The position numbers and the translations under genes were made by a program. A model generated the notes under the pieces. It saw only the letters and a list, made by a program, of their open reading frames with translations, had not been told where the DNA came from and made no database searches. Positions 20,401 to 29,403 of a stretch of 64,000 nucleotides of DNA are shown one piece after another (position 1 is the first letter of the stretch; the number at the start of each line of letters is the position of its first letter). The DNA comes from Daucus carota subsp. sativus. Lineage: Eukaryota > Streptophyta > Magnoliopsida > Apiales > Apiaceae. The stretch spans positions 39,147,598 to 39,211,597 of the forward strand of contig NC_030385.2 in assembly GCF_001625215.2 (NCBI RefSeq). The letters run 5' to 3'.

Positions 20401-21765
20401 CCACGGAAAATGCTAGTTAAGCTAGTCGACTCATTTGCAAATTGGTTGGAAAGTAGTCAAGAGACCCTCCGACTAATTGGAAGTCTTCCTGCCCCTCCGT
20501 TGACATTAATGCAGCTTAACATTGATGAGAAAGAAAGGTTTAAGGACTTGAGAGCTCAGAAGAGTCTAAACACCATAAGCCAAAGCTGTGACGAGGTAAG
20601 AAGTTATTTTCGCAAGGAGGAAGTTCTCAGATACGCAATACCTGACAGGGCCTTCTGCTACACTGCTGCTGATGGTAAAAAATCCTTTGTAGCTCCCTTA
20701 AGAAGGTGTGGTGGTAAACTAACATCAAAAGCCCGAGAGCACTTTTTGTTGAAGCAGGATCGCCCGCCGCATGTTACAATTCTTTGCCTTGTCAGAGATG
20801 CAGCTGCTAGGTTGCCTGGAAGTATTGGAACAAGGGCTGATGTCTGTACTTTAATTAGAGATTCCCAGTATGTAGTGGAAGATGTCTCTGATGCACAAGT
20901 CAATCAAGTTGTTAGTGGGGCCTTGGATCGTCTGCATTATGAACGTGATCCTTGTGTTCAATTTGATGGTGAGAGGAAATTATGGATGTATTTGCATAGA
21001 GACAGAGAAGAGGAAGATTTTGAGGATGATGGGACGTCATCTACTAAAAAGTGGAAGAGGCCAAAAAAAGAAGCTCCTGACTCATCTGAACGGGGATTGG
21101 TGACTGTGGCTAATAATGCGAGTATAGAAGGGGGCCAAACTCAGATTGAACCAAGCTCTAATCTTATTGTTGACTCTACATGCATGGATGAAGATAAAAG
21201 GGTGGATCATCTGTATTATAATGATGGGCAGAATGAAGTCAACCTTGAGGGTCTTGACCAGCCTGGGATACATTATAGCTCTGATCTTATTGTTGACCCT
21301 TCCGGCATGGTTGACCATAAAATGGTAGATCATTTGCATTATGATGATAGACATATGGAAGTCAACATTGGGGGTCTTGGCCTAATTGGGATTCGTTCAG
21401 GCTCTGGTCTTAATGTTGATACTTCATGTATGGATGATGGTAGAAGGGTGGATCATTTGCAGTATAGTGATAAACATATGGAAGTTAGCATTGAGTGTCT
21501 TGACCAAACTGGGATTCATTTAAGCTCTGAAGTTCGTGTTGACCCTTTATGCATAGCTGATAATAAAAGAATGGATCATTTGAATTACAATGATAGAGAA
21601 ATGGAAGTTAACATTGATGGTCTCGAATCTAAGCAAGGGATCATGGACCAAGGTCCTCCAATGGTGTGGCAGGCTCATGGCTTAAATTCCATCCAGGAGA
21701 ACAGCTTGTTATGCATAGAAAATTCCAGACCCGGTGATTTTGACAATAGGAATTTGGGCAGATGA
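17452..21765 (+). CDS. NFRKB-like subunit of the INO80 chromatin-remodelling complex, copy 2
   Basis: Single-exon CDS of 1437 aa, the tandem paralogue of the gene at 9095 and in the same orientation. My manual alignment finds about 70 amino-acid differences (about 95% identity) and one 12-bp in-frame deletion that removes DDFD from the conserved SDDFDLLELGETG block near residue 57. Differences crowd into the disordered middle and the C-terminal repeats; the DEUBAD-like and winged-helix-like regions are almost unchanged. The full frame is open, so it is probably functional. The start is the same MVIE codon, preceded by one short overlapping uORF at 17445. I roughly counted 53 silent against 70 replacement changes, which points to moderate rather than absent constraint. 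Confidence 0.92.
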   Translation: MVIEKRKVNGLGFDSEMSSKSRESMSTDEDEFLDDVFSDEEDDDDDEFNDCDSGAGSLLELGETGAEYVQVGDQTCSIPLELYDLSRFGDILSMDVWNDVLTEEERFDLTKYLPDMDQEMFMRTLKELFTGCNMHFGNPVDKLFKLFKGGLCEPRVALYRQGSIFFQNCNHYHHLQKYQNSMVTNFHQIKDAWANCKGYSIEEKIRVLNIMESQKSLMHEDMEDLDTDSEREESVDGMWNRRLMNQKVGQKISHYSEEKLSSAFGYSSREKQVALDTAHYERQNPKGTLKVTGSKKSASKESAGCYSAGRQGMKMKSSPYGLASISSRYDMASGNNSHAAVRMRNRVPDDNTDGEALYKVAVQSNRSFPNTSRKDDPANSKVLEKYENYRGEKYSDIFTGLPLSSKKDFSAYNRNRTVNQLSDIELLTANPSKSVFSHEYVNNLESPDNMQHLNVGQRVKFEKGHSSNLSLKGNRAELSDRGYPFRHGTAEDEHFSTDLSPTYGDLNVKSKSKFEKNSPDIKVNDRSGSGYRENSKHENRGAIANQDGRRVVPNVKRRKTFTSDSDSSEQYEDDNPLMRSKWAYPGGASGMKSVSFPKQAKFVKGDEKIDGCGDEISNIQKKMGFHGTHSYISEDNFSMKAKQKNKMDDIGRNFPGPGRMTGYNYDDDWGEWSKFGRNGHVQNEQSERILMASVPPYNVGRMEKIETMHGYSMADNEDDSLKSILAKHNNTSGKMQNKGKDIGARDRHFERSDMQLLECNSSMKKRKVKDDMMINVTEPNEIGTPEKGVSDLSSTVVLAGEDVESKSVKKQFTLITPTVDAEFSFSIIHLLSAVRMAMTTILPDDPVDMGKHNGNNNGVLKDDDEESKQEGIGGELSHLNRDIMNTERTTELNLPSLTVQDIVNRVKSNPGDPCILETQEPLQDLVIGVLKLLSSKSPPLGAKGWKAVLKYEKSTKSWSWIGPRSPSDQETTEEVTSPEAWGLPRKMLVKLVDSFANWLESSQETLRLIGSLPAPPLTLMQLNIDEKERFKDLRAQKSLNTISQSCDEVRSYFRKEEVLRYAIPDRAFCYTAADGKKSFVAPLRRCGGKLTSKAREHFLLKQDRPPHVTILCLVRDAAARLPGSIGTRADVCTLIRDSQYVVEDVSDAQVNQVVSGALDRLHYERDPCVQFDGERKLWMYLHRDREEEDFEDDGTSSTKKWKRPKKEAPDSSERGLVTVANNASIEGGQTQIEPSSNLIVDSTCMDEDKRVDHLYYNDGQNEVNLEGLDQPGIHYSSDLIVDPSGMVDHKMVDHLHYDDRHMEVNIGGLGLIGIRSGSGLNVDTSCMDDGRRVDHLQYSDKHMEVSIECLDQTGIHLSSEVRVDPLCIADNKRMDHLNYNDREMEVNIDGLESKQGIMDQGPPMVWQAHGLNSIQENSLLCIENSRPGDFDNRNLGR
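21154..21645 (+). repeat. Four 41-residue tandem repeats at the INO80G C-terminus, copy 2
   Basis: Same four 123-bp units as at 12809-13300. Copy 2 has several private replacements (for example GLD to GLG, and EGLD to ECLD). Confidence 0.88.
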
Positions 21766-23143
21766 AACCAGCTTATGTTAGGAAGAAGCTCATCCGGAAT
21801 AATGCTCAAGGTGAGCTAGTGTTTCTCAGCCCCTACTCCAAATCAGCTGGTCATAGATTTAGTTGGATTTGGCTGTTGGTATTTTTGTGAACTATCTTAT
21901 CTGTAGTGTCAATTATTTTGCCTTTTTAAGTGATACTGTGTAGTGGAAGCAAGCAGCAATAATAATATCTCTGGTGGTAATAAATAAAAATAGAACTTTA
22001 AGACCAAGTTCATTATGTTGCAGCTTGCAGATTGCAAAATTTTAATATCCAGTTTTGAACATTTCTCTTTTGGTGAGCCTCAATTTTTATCTGTTATATA
22101 TATTAGATGATTGCAATAATGTAGAGAGGAAAAATGAACCAACACATAAATGCTGTCTCCCTTTTATCTGCTTAAAGAGCAACATATAGTTCATAGTTTG
22201 AAGATAAGAATCTTGTCATAGATTCTGTTTCTGCATGAATAATTGAATATCCAGATTCTACAATTCACATTATTCCATCTTGATTAAAATCATCATATAC
22301 GGTGAGAGTAATGATTATTTTTATAGATGAATAATTTTTGTCAAGCCTCGTTCCTTTCAAGGGGTGCTTCTACTCTTATGTGTGATCCATATTTTCCCAC
22401 GAAACCAATGGAATCACATTAGTCCTTACTTGATTGTCACTTTGCTAAGATAGGGTGACAATTTATTTATTTTTGCGTTGTTCATTGAATATACAAAATA
22501 CATGGAACAGTAAAATGACAAGATAAGTCTCAATTAACACAGCTATTATACACTTTGTTGTGGATTTTTGTACTATGCTGTTCTTGTTCATAAACATCAA
22601 GACATGTTAGAGAGAGTTATTCGTTCGGCTACGGATTCCATAGCATCTGTGTTATATTTTCTACTCGATAGATTTATGTAATGACAAAAGATTCAACACG
22701 TGTTTGCCCGTATTGCACTTAGTAAAAGATCTCGAAGTAGAACAAGAAGAATCCTAACTCACTTGTGTAAATTTACTCTCTCGAAATCTTTAGGTCTTAA
22801 ATGAGTCTCTCAAAATCTTTAGATGTTAATGAGTAAACCGATATATCGTCTCTTTTATAAATTCGTTTTACTTATATTGTTGATCCCAAAATTTATTCGT
22901 TCTTGTTATTCATAACTTTTTAAAGTCGTTTGACTCATAGTGGTGTCGGAAATTTGTTCGTTCCTTATTATCTATAGTTTTGAAATTGTGGTTCTGATAT
23001 CATTTTAACTCTATGGAATATTTAGGCATCCGGGTGTATGTTGTTAATCTAATAGACAAGGTATCTAAATTTTCTTATAAATATGTTGGTTCTATTACTA
23101 GTACATATACAAATTTTAGCTCACTAAAGAAGTCGGAGTAGCT
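21766..23143. other. 3'UTR of INO80G copy 2 and promoter of chitinase 1
   Basis: The 3'UTR matches copy 1 to about 22090. The rest is AT-rich with no other gene. A TATA-like TTATAAATATG at about 23075-23085 lies about 65 bp before the chitinase start. Confidence 0.6.
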
Positions 23144-24157
23144 ATGAAGGCCTGGAACATACTGTTGTTCACTATCTGTTTTCTATATGTCCCTTCAAGC
23201 CATGGTAAGACCATATGTTTCTTTCTCTGGTTGAACAATTATTACAGTGTTTCTTGATATACTTAACCTTATAAACTTACTCCATGTTTCTTGTTTTAAT
23301 ATCGATTAACAGCAGCAAATTCAAATCTTTTCCGGGAGTACATTGGAGCAGAATCTGACTCTGTCAAGCTGTCCGACTTGCCTATAAACTCTGACGTCGA
23401 ATTTCACTTCATCCTCGCATTTGCCATAGATTACACTACTGATAGTCTTGCACCTACTGACGGTGTTTTCAATGTTTTCTGGGAAACAAAAAATCTGGGT
23501 CCTCATGACATCGCTTCGATAAAAGATAAGCACTCAAACGTCAGAGTTGCAGTTAGCTTGGGAGGAGATACTGTTGGAAGTGGTCATAAACATGCAAAAT
23601 TTACGCCAAAGTCTATAAACTCTTGGGTCAAGAATGCAGTTTCTTCTCTGACCACGATCATAAAACAGTACAACCTTGATGGTATCGACATCGATTATGA
23701 GCATTATGATTCAAATTCGAATACAGACATGTTTGCAGAATGCATTGGACAACTGATAACTAAACTTAAGGACGATAAAGTCATCTCATTCGCCTCCATT
23801 GCGCCTTTTGATGATGGCGGAGAAGTTCAGAGTCATTACTTGGCCTTATGGAGGAAATACGGGCATGTCATCGACTATGTTAATTTTCAGTTCTATGCAT
23901 ATGATAAGCTGAGTGTTCCGCAGTTTCTGCAGTACTATAACCAACAGCTTCATAACTATGAAGGTGGTCAGCTTTTAGCTAGCTTTATCATTGATGGTAA
24001 TATTGGCTTGAAGCCCGACGACGGGTTTTTTGAGGCTTGTAAAGAATTGAAAGGACAGGGAAAGCTTGGGGGAATATATGTATGGTGCGCTGATGAATCT
24101 AAGAACAACGGGTTCAAATACGAGAAGAAATCTCAAGCATTGTTGGCGTCGTCTTGA
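23144..24157 (+). CDS. GH18 chitinase 1 (class III-like, tulip chitinase/narbonin branch), secreted
   Basis: Two exons, 23144-23204 and 23313-24157, giving 301 aa. Exon 1 encodes a hydrophobic signal peptide ([15 protein letters not shown]); the mature protein starts near [12 protein letters not shown]. The GH18 signature DGIDIDYE is complete, with the catalytic Glu near residue 150, so it should hydrolyse chitin or related N-acetylglucosamine polymers in the apoplast or vacuole. The acceptor is a CAGCAG doublet, so one alanine may be included or skipped. It is the only one of the three tandem chitinases with an intron. Role in defence or storage is inferred from the family. Confidence 0.9.
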
Positions 24158-24919
24158 TCAGAATGCACAGAAGCAGAATAATGAAGATATTACGTGTGAT
24201 GACTAATGCAAGTAAATAATTTGTCTCGGCCAAGTTTGCAGATGTTCTGATTTAAGCCAGGGGTTGTCTAATAATCTATTTGTTCATCCTGTAATCCCCA
24301 ACTCTCCAGATACCGAAACTTTTACATAATATCAGGAGAAAGATCTGTTATATATGTCTACTGTTATGTGTTGGTTGTTTTTGTTATTTATTTGGCCTTG
24401 TTTGTTGATTTCATGCTATAATTCTGATGGATCACTTGATCCAAAAATGCCTGATGTACCTGAGGGGAGAAGTTGTCTTAATAATAGAAAAAAATATAAT
24501 GAAACAGACAAAACTGTTTTCTGTGAAAAATATAACAGGCTGCAGGGAGACAGCTAGGAGTTCAAGATGCAAGAACCTCAAAGTTCCGCTTGTTTGGCAG
24601 AAACCAAGAAAGATAAGATGTACGCAGACCTTACATCTGCCTCCAGACATAAAGAATTTTTGACAGGGTAGGAGAAAGGGGCAGATCAAAAACATGAATC
24701 ATAGCACCATATGAAAACAGGCAGCATATAAGACAATATATAGATGACTCAAAATTATTGTTTGAAAGCTAAATAGTATCACCTTGCATATAAATTTGTC
24801 TAGTCAATGAACGATAAAATTAACCACTGCAACAACGTACGTGTGTTAATAGCGTACAGAATCCATGTCAAGCAGTTGTCTTTATTCCCATAATCTGTGA
24901 ATTTTGCATCTCTGAATTA
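24158..24919. other. Spacer between chitinases 1 and 2
   Basis: It holds the 3'UTR of chitinase 1. Near 24575-24665 is a short segment (GTACGCAGACCTTACATCTG) reminiscent of plant SINE bodies on the minus strand, too weak to call. From 24695 comes the promoter segment duplicated at 14056. Confidence 0.5.
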
Positions 24920-24930
24920 CTATATATATG
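24920..24930 (+). promoter_or_regulatory. TATA box of chitinase 2
   Basis: CTATATATATG. Transcription about 30 bp downstream would begin after the in-frame ATG at 24932, which supports 24989 as the true start. Confidence 0.65.
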
Positions 24931-24988
24931 GATGCTCACTGAGTTGAGTTCATCAAGCCTTCAACATAATATCATTTACTTACACATA

Positions 24989-25906
24989 ATGGAGTTCTTC
25001 AAGATTGTCTTCGCACTTTTCTCTCTTCAAGCTCTCCTAATCGCCTCAGCAACACAGTTAGCTTCCGCGCCAACCTCAGACATCTTCCGCGAATACATAG
25101 GTGCAGAGTTTAACAACATAAGATTCTCAGACGTACCAATAAACCCGAATGTTGAGTTTCATTTCATCCTTGCTTTTGCAATAGACTATACCACTTCATC
25201 GTCTCCTTCCCCTACCAATGGAAAATTCAACATATTTTGGGACAATGACAATCTCAGCGCTTCTCAAGTCTCTGCAATCAAGAACAAGCATTCAAATGTT
25301 AAAGTAGCACTGAGCCTAGGAGGCGATAGTGTGGGAGATGGAAGCGCCTACTTCAGCCCATCTTCAGTAGATTCATGGGTTTCTAATGCTGTATCTTCGC
25401 TCACAAATATCATCCAAGAATACAACTTGGATGGCATTGATATTGATTATGAGCATTTTCATGGAGATCCTGAAACATTTGCAGAATGTATCGGACAACT
25501 TATAAAAGCCCTTAAGAATAACGGAGTCATTTCATTTGCTTCAATAGCTCCATTTGACGACGATCAAGTCCAGAGTCATTACTTGGCTCTCTGGAAGAGT
25601 TATGGTCATCTCATAGACTATGTCAACTTCCAATTCTATGCATATGATGCAGGGACTACCGTTTCACAGTTTATGAACTATTTCGAGACTCAGACAGCCA
25701 ACTACAAAGGTGGTAAGGTCTTGGCTAGCTTTAGTACTGATGGAAGTGGTGGTCTGTCTCCAGAAAATGGCTTCTTCACTGCATGTCATAGGCTCAAAAG
25801 CAAGAAGGAACTTCATGGCATCTTTATTTGGTCTGCTGATGATTCGATGTCGAGAGGATTTCCCTATGAGAAGCAATCACAAGCATTGTTAGCCATATCT
25901 CATTAG
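24989..25906 (+). CDS. GH18 chitinase 2, secreted
   Basis: Intronless, 305 aa. I chose the ATG at 24989 over the in-frame ATG at 24932, because the TATA box at 24920 places the latter upstream of transcription and because 24989 starts a good signal peptide ([20 protein letters not shown], cleavage near ATQLASA). The mature chain starts with the family block [17 protein letters not shown], with the acid near residue 154, and the [20 protein letters not shown] and VNFQFYAYD blocks are intact. Tandem paralogue of the genes on either side; same strand. Confidence 0.93.
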   Translation: MEFFKIVFALFSLQALLIASATQLASAPTSDIFREYIGAEFNNIRFSDVPINPNVEFHFILAFAIDYTTSSSPSPTNGKFNIFWDNDNLSASQVSAIKNKHSNVKVALSLGGDSVGDGSAYFSPSSVDSWVSNAVSSLTNIIQEYNLDGIDIDYEHFHGDPETFAECIGQLIKALKNNGVISFASIAPFDDDQVQSHYLALWKSYGHLIDYVNFQFYAYDAGTTVSQFMNYFETQTANYKGGKVLASFSTDGSGGLSPENGFFTACHRLKSKKELHGIFIWSADDSMSRGFPYEKQSQALLAISH

Positions 25907-26930
25907 TCTTGTGTTATCCTAAATTGCCAGCTCCAGTATATGTAATTGATCTTTTTATATATAATTATTATTTGTAAGAAAGTAACATGTGTGCTTGTTT
26001 CAGATAAACTTATATAATGCTTATTCATTTTTCATTCCAACATTAACTTAAATAATAATGAAAAATGGAAGGAAAAGAAGTAACAAATCTAGGACAGAGC
26101 CACTCTGTTATAGTTAACAGTTAACACCAGTGTACTTCCCCAGGTTCAGTGAAAGTGAGAAGAAGATGAGAATAATTAGATTAATTTTCATTTAAATTAT
26201 ATAAATTTTTCATTTGAGTATTTGCATATACGGGCTATTTATCAAATAAAAGTCACTAAATACAAATCTTAAATACAAATGAAGAGAAACTAGGCTTAGA
26301 TGTCATCATCTACCCGAGTGTCATCCTCGATCCTACTCAATCCATCTCGGGTCCACTAGAACCTCACTATGACTCCGGATAGCCCCAGATGACCTCGAGA
26401 CAAGCTCAAGTGCCAACACTTGACTCCACTCCCGTCCCATTGACCCCACCCCTGTCCCATTAGACCCCAACCCCACCCACTAGGCCCCACCTAAGCCTTG
26501 ACAAGTCTCAGCTCGAACCACAAATCTCCTCGTTATCTTGCATCTCAGTTTTGTACTAGAGTAAGATTTTGTCAATATATATCTAAAGAGATTCTCCTCT
26601 TTTATTGGCCAAAACCCTGTCAGGGCACGCGTTTACCAGTAAACGATTCAGAGCTGAAATACGTTTATAGCTAGTCGTAAGTGGCAGGCATTGCTGAATG
26701 CTGAGCATTGATTTATCAAAAAGGATCAAGCACACTCTAAAGCAAGTGTGTCAAACAATAACCAATGTGACCACTGCCCATAACATGTTGTTCTGATAAG
26801 TCTCTCCTTCTAGATGGTAGCCACACAATAACCAACTTGAGCACTACCTCTGCTCCTGTGGGCTTCATAGTTTTCCAATGAAACAAATGACTCTCTACCT
26901 ACTCCATTCACTTAGTGATACTCTACATAG
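25907..26930. other. Spacer between chitinases 2 and 3
   Basis: No gene. An unusually C-rich block lies at about 26290-26530 (see the G-quadruplex candidate). Confidence 0.6.
26442..26491 (-). promoter_or_regulatory. Candidate G-quadruplex motif upstream of chitinase 3
   Basis: The minus strand has successive G runs: GGGG, GGG, GGGG, GGGG within 26463-26488 (loops of about 6, 1 and 2), then more GGGG/GGG runs to 26442. It lies about 450 bp before the TATA box of chitinase 3. Confidence 0.5.
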
Positions 26931-26940
26931 TTTATATAAA
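26931..26940 (+). promoter_or_regulatory. TATA box of chitinase 3
   Basis: TTTATATAAA, about 160 bp upstream of the chosen ATG; the implied leader has no earlier in-frame ATG. Confidence 0.6.
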
Positions 26941-27098
26941 CATCAGAACTTCTTAGAGTCAAGTAACATTTATATAATCTCACAGAAACAAAATTTTCCT
27001 AAAAACTCTGCGTAAATACAGGTTCACAACTGCTAGTGGCCTGCTATATCCAGCCAATTTATATATTGACACTCGAACCAACTAAGAGAAACAGATCC

Positions 27099-28019
27099 AT
27101 GATCCATCATTCATCAATGATAATGAAAATCCCCGATATGCTTCTCACCCTTACCATGATTCTTGCTCTAGTCTTGTACAATGTTGACGCGGTGAACTCA
27201 AATCTTTTCAGGGAATACATTGGAGCTGAGTTCAAAACTGTCAAATTCTCTGATGTCCCCATAAACAGAACCACCAACTTCCATTTCATTCTCTCATTTG
27301 CCATTGATTACACAACCTCATCAACTCCCTCTCCGACTAATGGAAAATTTAACGTCTTCTGGGACACTGATAATCTATCTCCAGCAGAAGTTTCTTCCAT
27401 CAAGAAATCCCACCCGAATGTCAAAGTTGCGCTGAGCCTGGGAGGTGACACTGTGGGGGCTAAATTTGCTTACTTCAAACCTTCTTCAGTAGACTCATGG
27501 GTCTCCAATGCTGTTTCTTCACTCACCAGCATCATCAAACAGTATCATTTAGATGGTATTGACATCGACTATGAGCACTTCAAGGCCGATCCAAGTACAT
27601 TTGCCGCGTGCATTGGGAGGCTCATAATGACACTGAAGAAGAACAAAGTTATCTCTTTTGCTTCAATAGCTCCTTTTGATGATGATCAAGTTCAGCAACA
27701 TTATATGGTTCTCTGGAGGCGATACGCGCACCTAATAGACTATGTCAACTTTCAATTTTATGCTTATGATCAACAAACAAATGTGTCTCAATTTCTGAGT
27801 TATTTTAAGACTCAAATGTCGAATTATAAGGGAGGTAGGATTTTAGTGAGTTTAACAAGTGGTGGTAGTGGAGGATTATCGCCAGAAAATGGTTTCTTTA
27901 CTGCATGCAAGATGCTAAAAGCTCGAAAACAACTCCATGGAATCTTTATTTGGTCTGCAGATGATTCAAAGTCTCAAGGATTCAAGTACGAGAAACAGTC
28001 ACAAGCTTTGTTGGCATGA
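27099..28019 (+). CDS. GH18 chitinase 3, secreted
   Basis: Intronless, 306 aa from the first in-frame ATG at 27099. The frame is open further upstream but only from a GTG. Alternative in-frame ATGs at 27117 and 27123 would give a tighter signal peptide ([19 protein letters not shown]); the choice is uncertain. The mature start is [21 protein letters not shown] is intact with the acid near residue 159. Closest relative in the window is chitinase 2: shared [19 protein letters not shown] and [12 protein letters not shown] blocks. Confidence 0.92.
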   Translation: MIHHSSMIMKIPDMLLTLTMILALVLYNVDAVNSNLFREYIGAEFKTVKFSDVPINRTTNFHFILSFAIDYTTSSTPSPTNGKFNVFWDTDNLSPAEVSSIKKSHPNVKVALSLGGDTVGAKFAYFKPSSVDSWVSNAVSSLTSIIKQYHLDGIDIDYEHFKADPSTFAACIGRLIMTLKKNKVISFASIAPFDDDQVQQHYMVLWRRYAHLIDYVNFQFYAYDQQTNVSQFLSYFKTQMSNYKGGRILVSLTSGGSGGLSPENGFFTACKMLKARKQLHGIFIWSADDSKSQGFKYEKQSQALLA

Positions 28020-28825
28020 TCACACTAGTATGTAGTATTATTATGTAAAAACTTGAACTCATGATCCTTTTTGTTCTGAGTCACTTACAAAATAAATCAA
28101 ACCAAACTTTAACAGGGTTAGATCAAGTTTTACAAGGGACCGACAACAATACAGCGAATTGTTATTGTTAATGATGGCCTAGCAAGTGTAGTGTATACTG
28201 TGCGTGCTCGGATAAAACTACTACTGGCTTAACTTAAAACTACTTCTAGCTTAACTTTTAATAAGAAGTACAAGAATTGTTATTTTTTGTTTCAAAATTT
28301 TTGATTTTTATCTCAAACAGTTTAATTAAAATTATTGATAGAAACTGACCTGAAAATCAAAACCAAAATTGTACAACTAAAAATAGACCGAGAGAGTATT
28401 TGATTATTATACAAATTATTAATTGGTTTGACTAATTTTATTCATTGAAATAATAATAAAAATACACGACTCTATATATAAGATAAAGCAGATTAATTAA
28501 TTAATTAAGTCCTCACTTTTTATCATAAATTATCTTTTTTCAGAAATCATTTTAAACAAAGCAGCCAACCCCAGTATTTTTTATTATTTTTTTTTTTTTG
28601 AAACTAGCCAACCCCAGTATTGTTCATTAATTCCTCCAAACGAAATCTAAAAATAAAGTTTCACTTTAACCCTCCCGCGCGCGCTTTTCCAATACACCAA
28701 ACCAAAAATTTCGACAATTTTAGGCAAACAAAAACAGCCAGGTCACCTATCCGTGCGCCTCCTCCTCTCTAATCCTCACTGTCCATGTATACCCATCAAC
28801 GGCCCTGAATCACTTTCACAACACA
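28020..28825. other. Spacer before histone H4
   Basis: AT-rich, no gene. A GCGCGC tract (about 28675-28685) and an AT run with repeated TTAATTAA (about 28491-28507) are the only marks. Confidence 0.5.
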
Positions 28826-28862
28826 CACGGATCGAGTACCAAACCTATCATTCTATATATTC
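28826..28862 (+). promoter_or_regulatory. Histone H4 promoter: octamer-like motif and TATA box
   Basis: CACGGATC at 28826-28833 differs by one base from the plant histone octamer CGCGGATC. The TATA-like TTCTATATATTC follows at about 28851-28862. An ATCAACGG word about 30 bp upstream resembles the nonamer partner motif. Confidence 0.55.
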
Positions 28863-28929
28863 ACATCCCCAGATCCCCTGCTTTCTCATTCTTCTTCACT
28901 CACTCACAAATCTCCAACTTAATTTTAAG

Positions 28930-29063
28930 GTCTGCATTTATTTCAAAACTTTCTTGAATTTACTGTTAATCATTGCTGTGTGTGTGTGAATTTACATTAA
29001 AATCGTGTTGTTTTTTGTTTTGTATTTGAATCTCCTCAATCTGTTTGATAAAATGTCCCGCAG
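28930..29063 (+). other. 5'UTR intron of histone H4
   Basis: Donor TTTTAAG|GTCTGC and acceptor TGTCCCGCAG|AAATC, 134 bp, ending 28 bp before the ATG. Inferred from the splice sites only. Confidence 0.55.
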
Positions 29064-29076
29064 AAATCAAAACTAG

Positions 29077-29403
<327 letters not shown>

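Larger units (their letters stand above)
15755..24905. repeat. Segmental duplication, block 2 (INO80G copy 2, chitinase 1, chitinase 2 promoter)
   Basis: Counterpart of 7710-14361 as listed there. This block is the fuller one: it retains the chitinase gene at 23144-24157 between the INO80G 3' region and the promoter piece that block 1 keeps as an orphan. Confidence 0.85.

Noticed and set aside
24575-24665. SINE-like body on the minus strand
   Set aside because: Only a short word matches my memory of plant SINEs; no promoter boxes or tail could be defined.
24427-24695. Open frames on both strands downstream of chitinase 1
   Set aside because: Short, without recognisable motifs, and overlapping a chitinase 3'UTR and a SINE-like segment.
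24932-24988. In-frame upstream ATG for chitinase 2
   Set aside because: It lies only a few bases after the TATA box, so it would be upstream of the transcription start; the later ATG begins a proper signal peptide.
27036-27098. N-terminal extension of chitinase 3
   Set aside because: The frame opens with GTG, not ATG, and the extension is not hydrophobic.
28200-28400. Possible Stowaway right end (GACCGAGAGAGTA)
   Set aside because: No matching left end was found.
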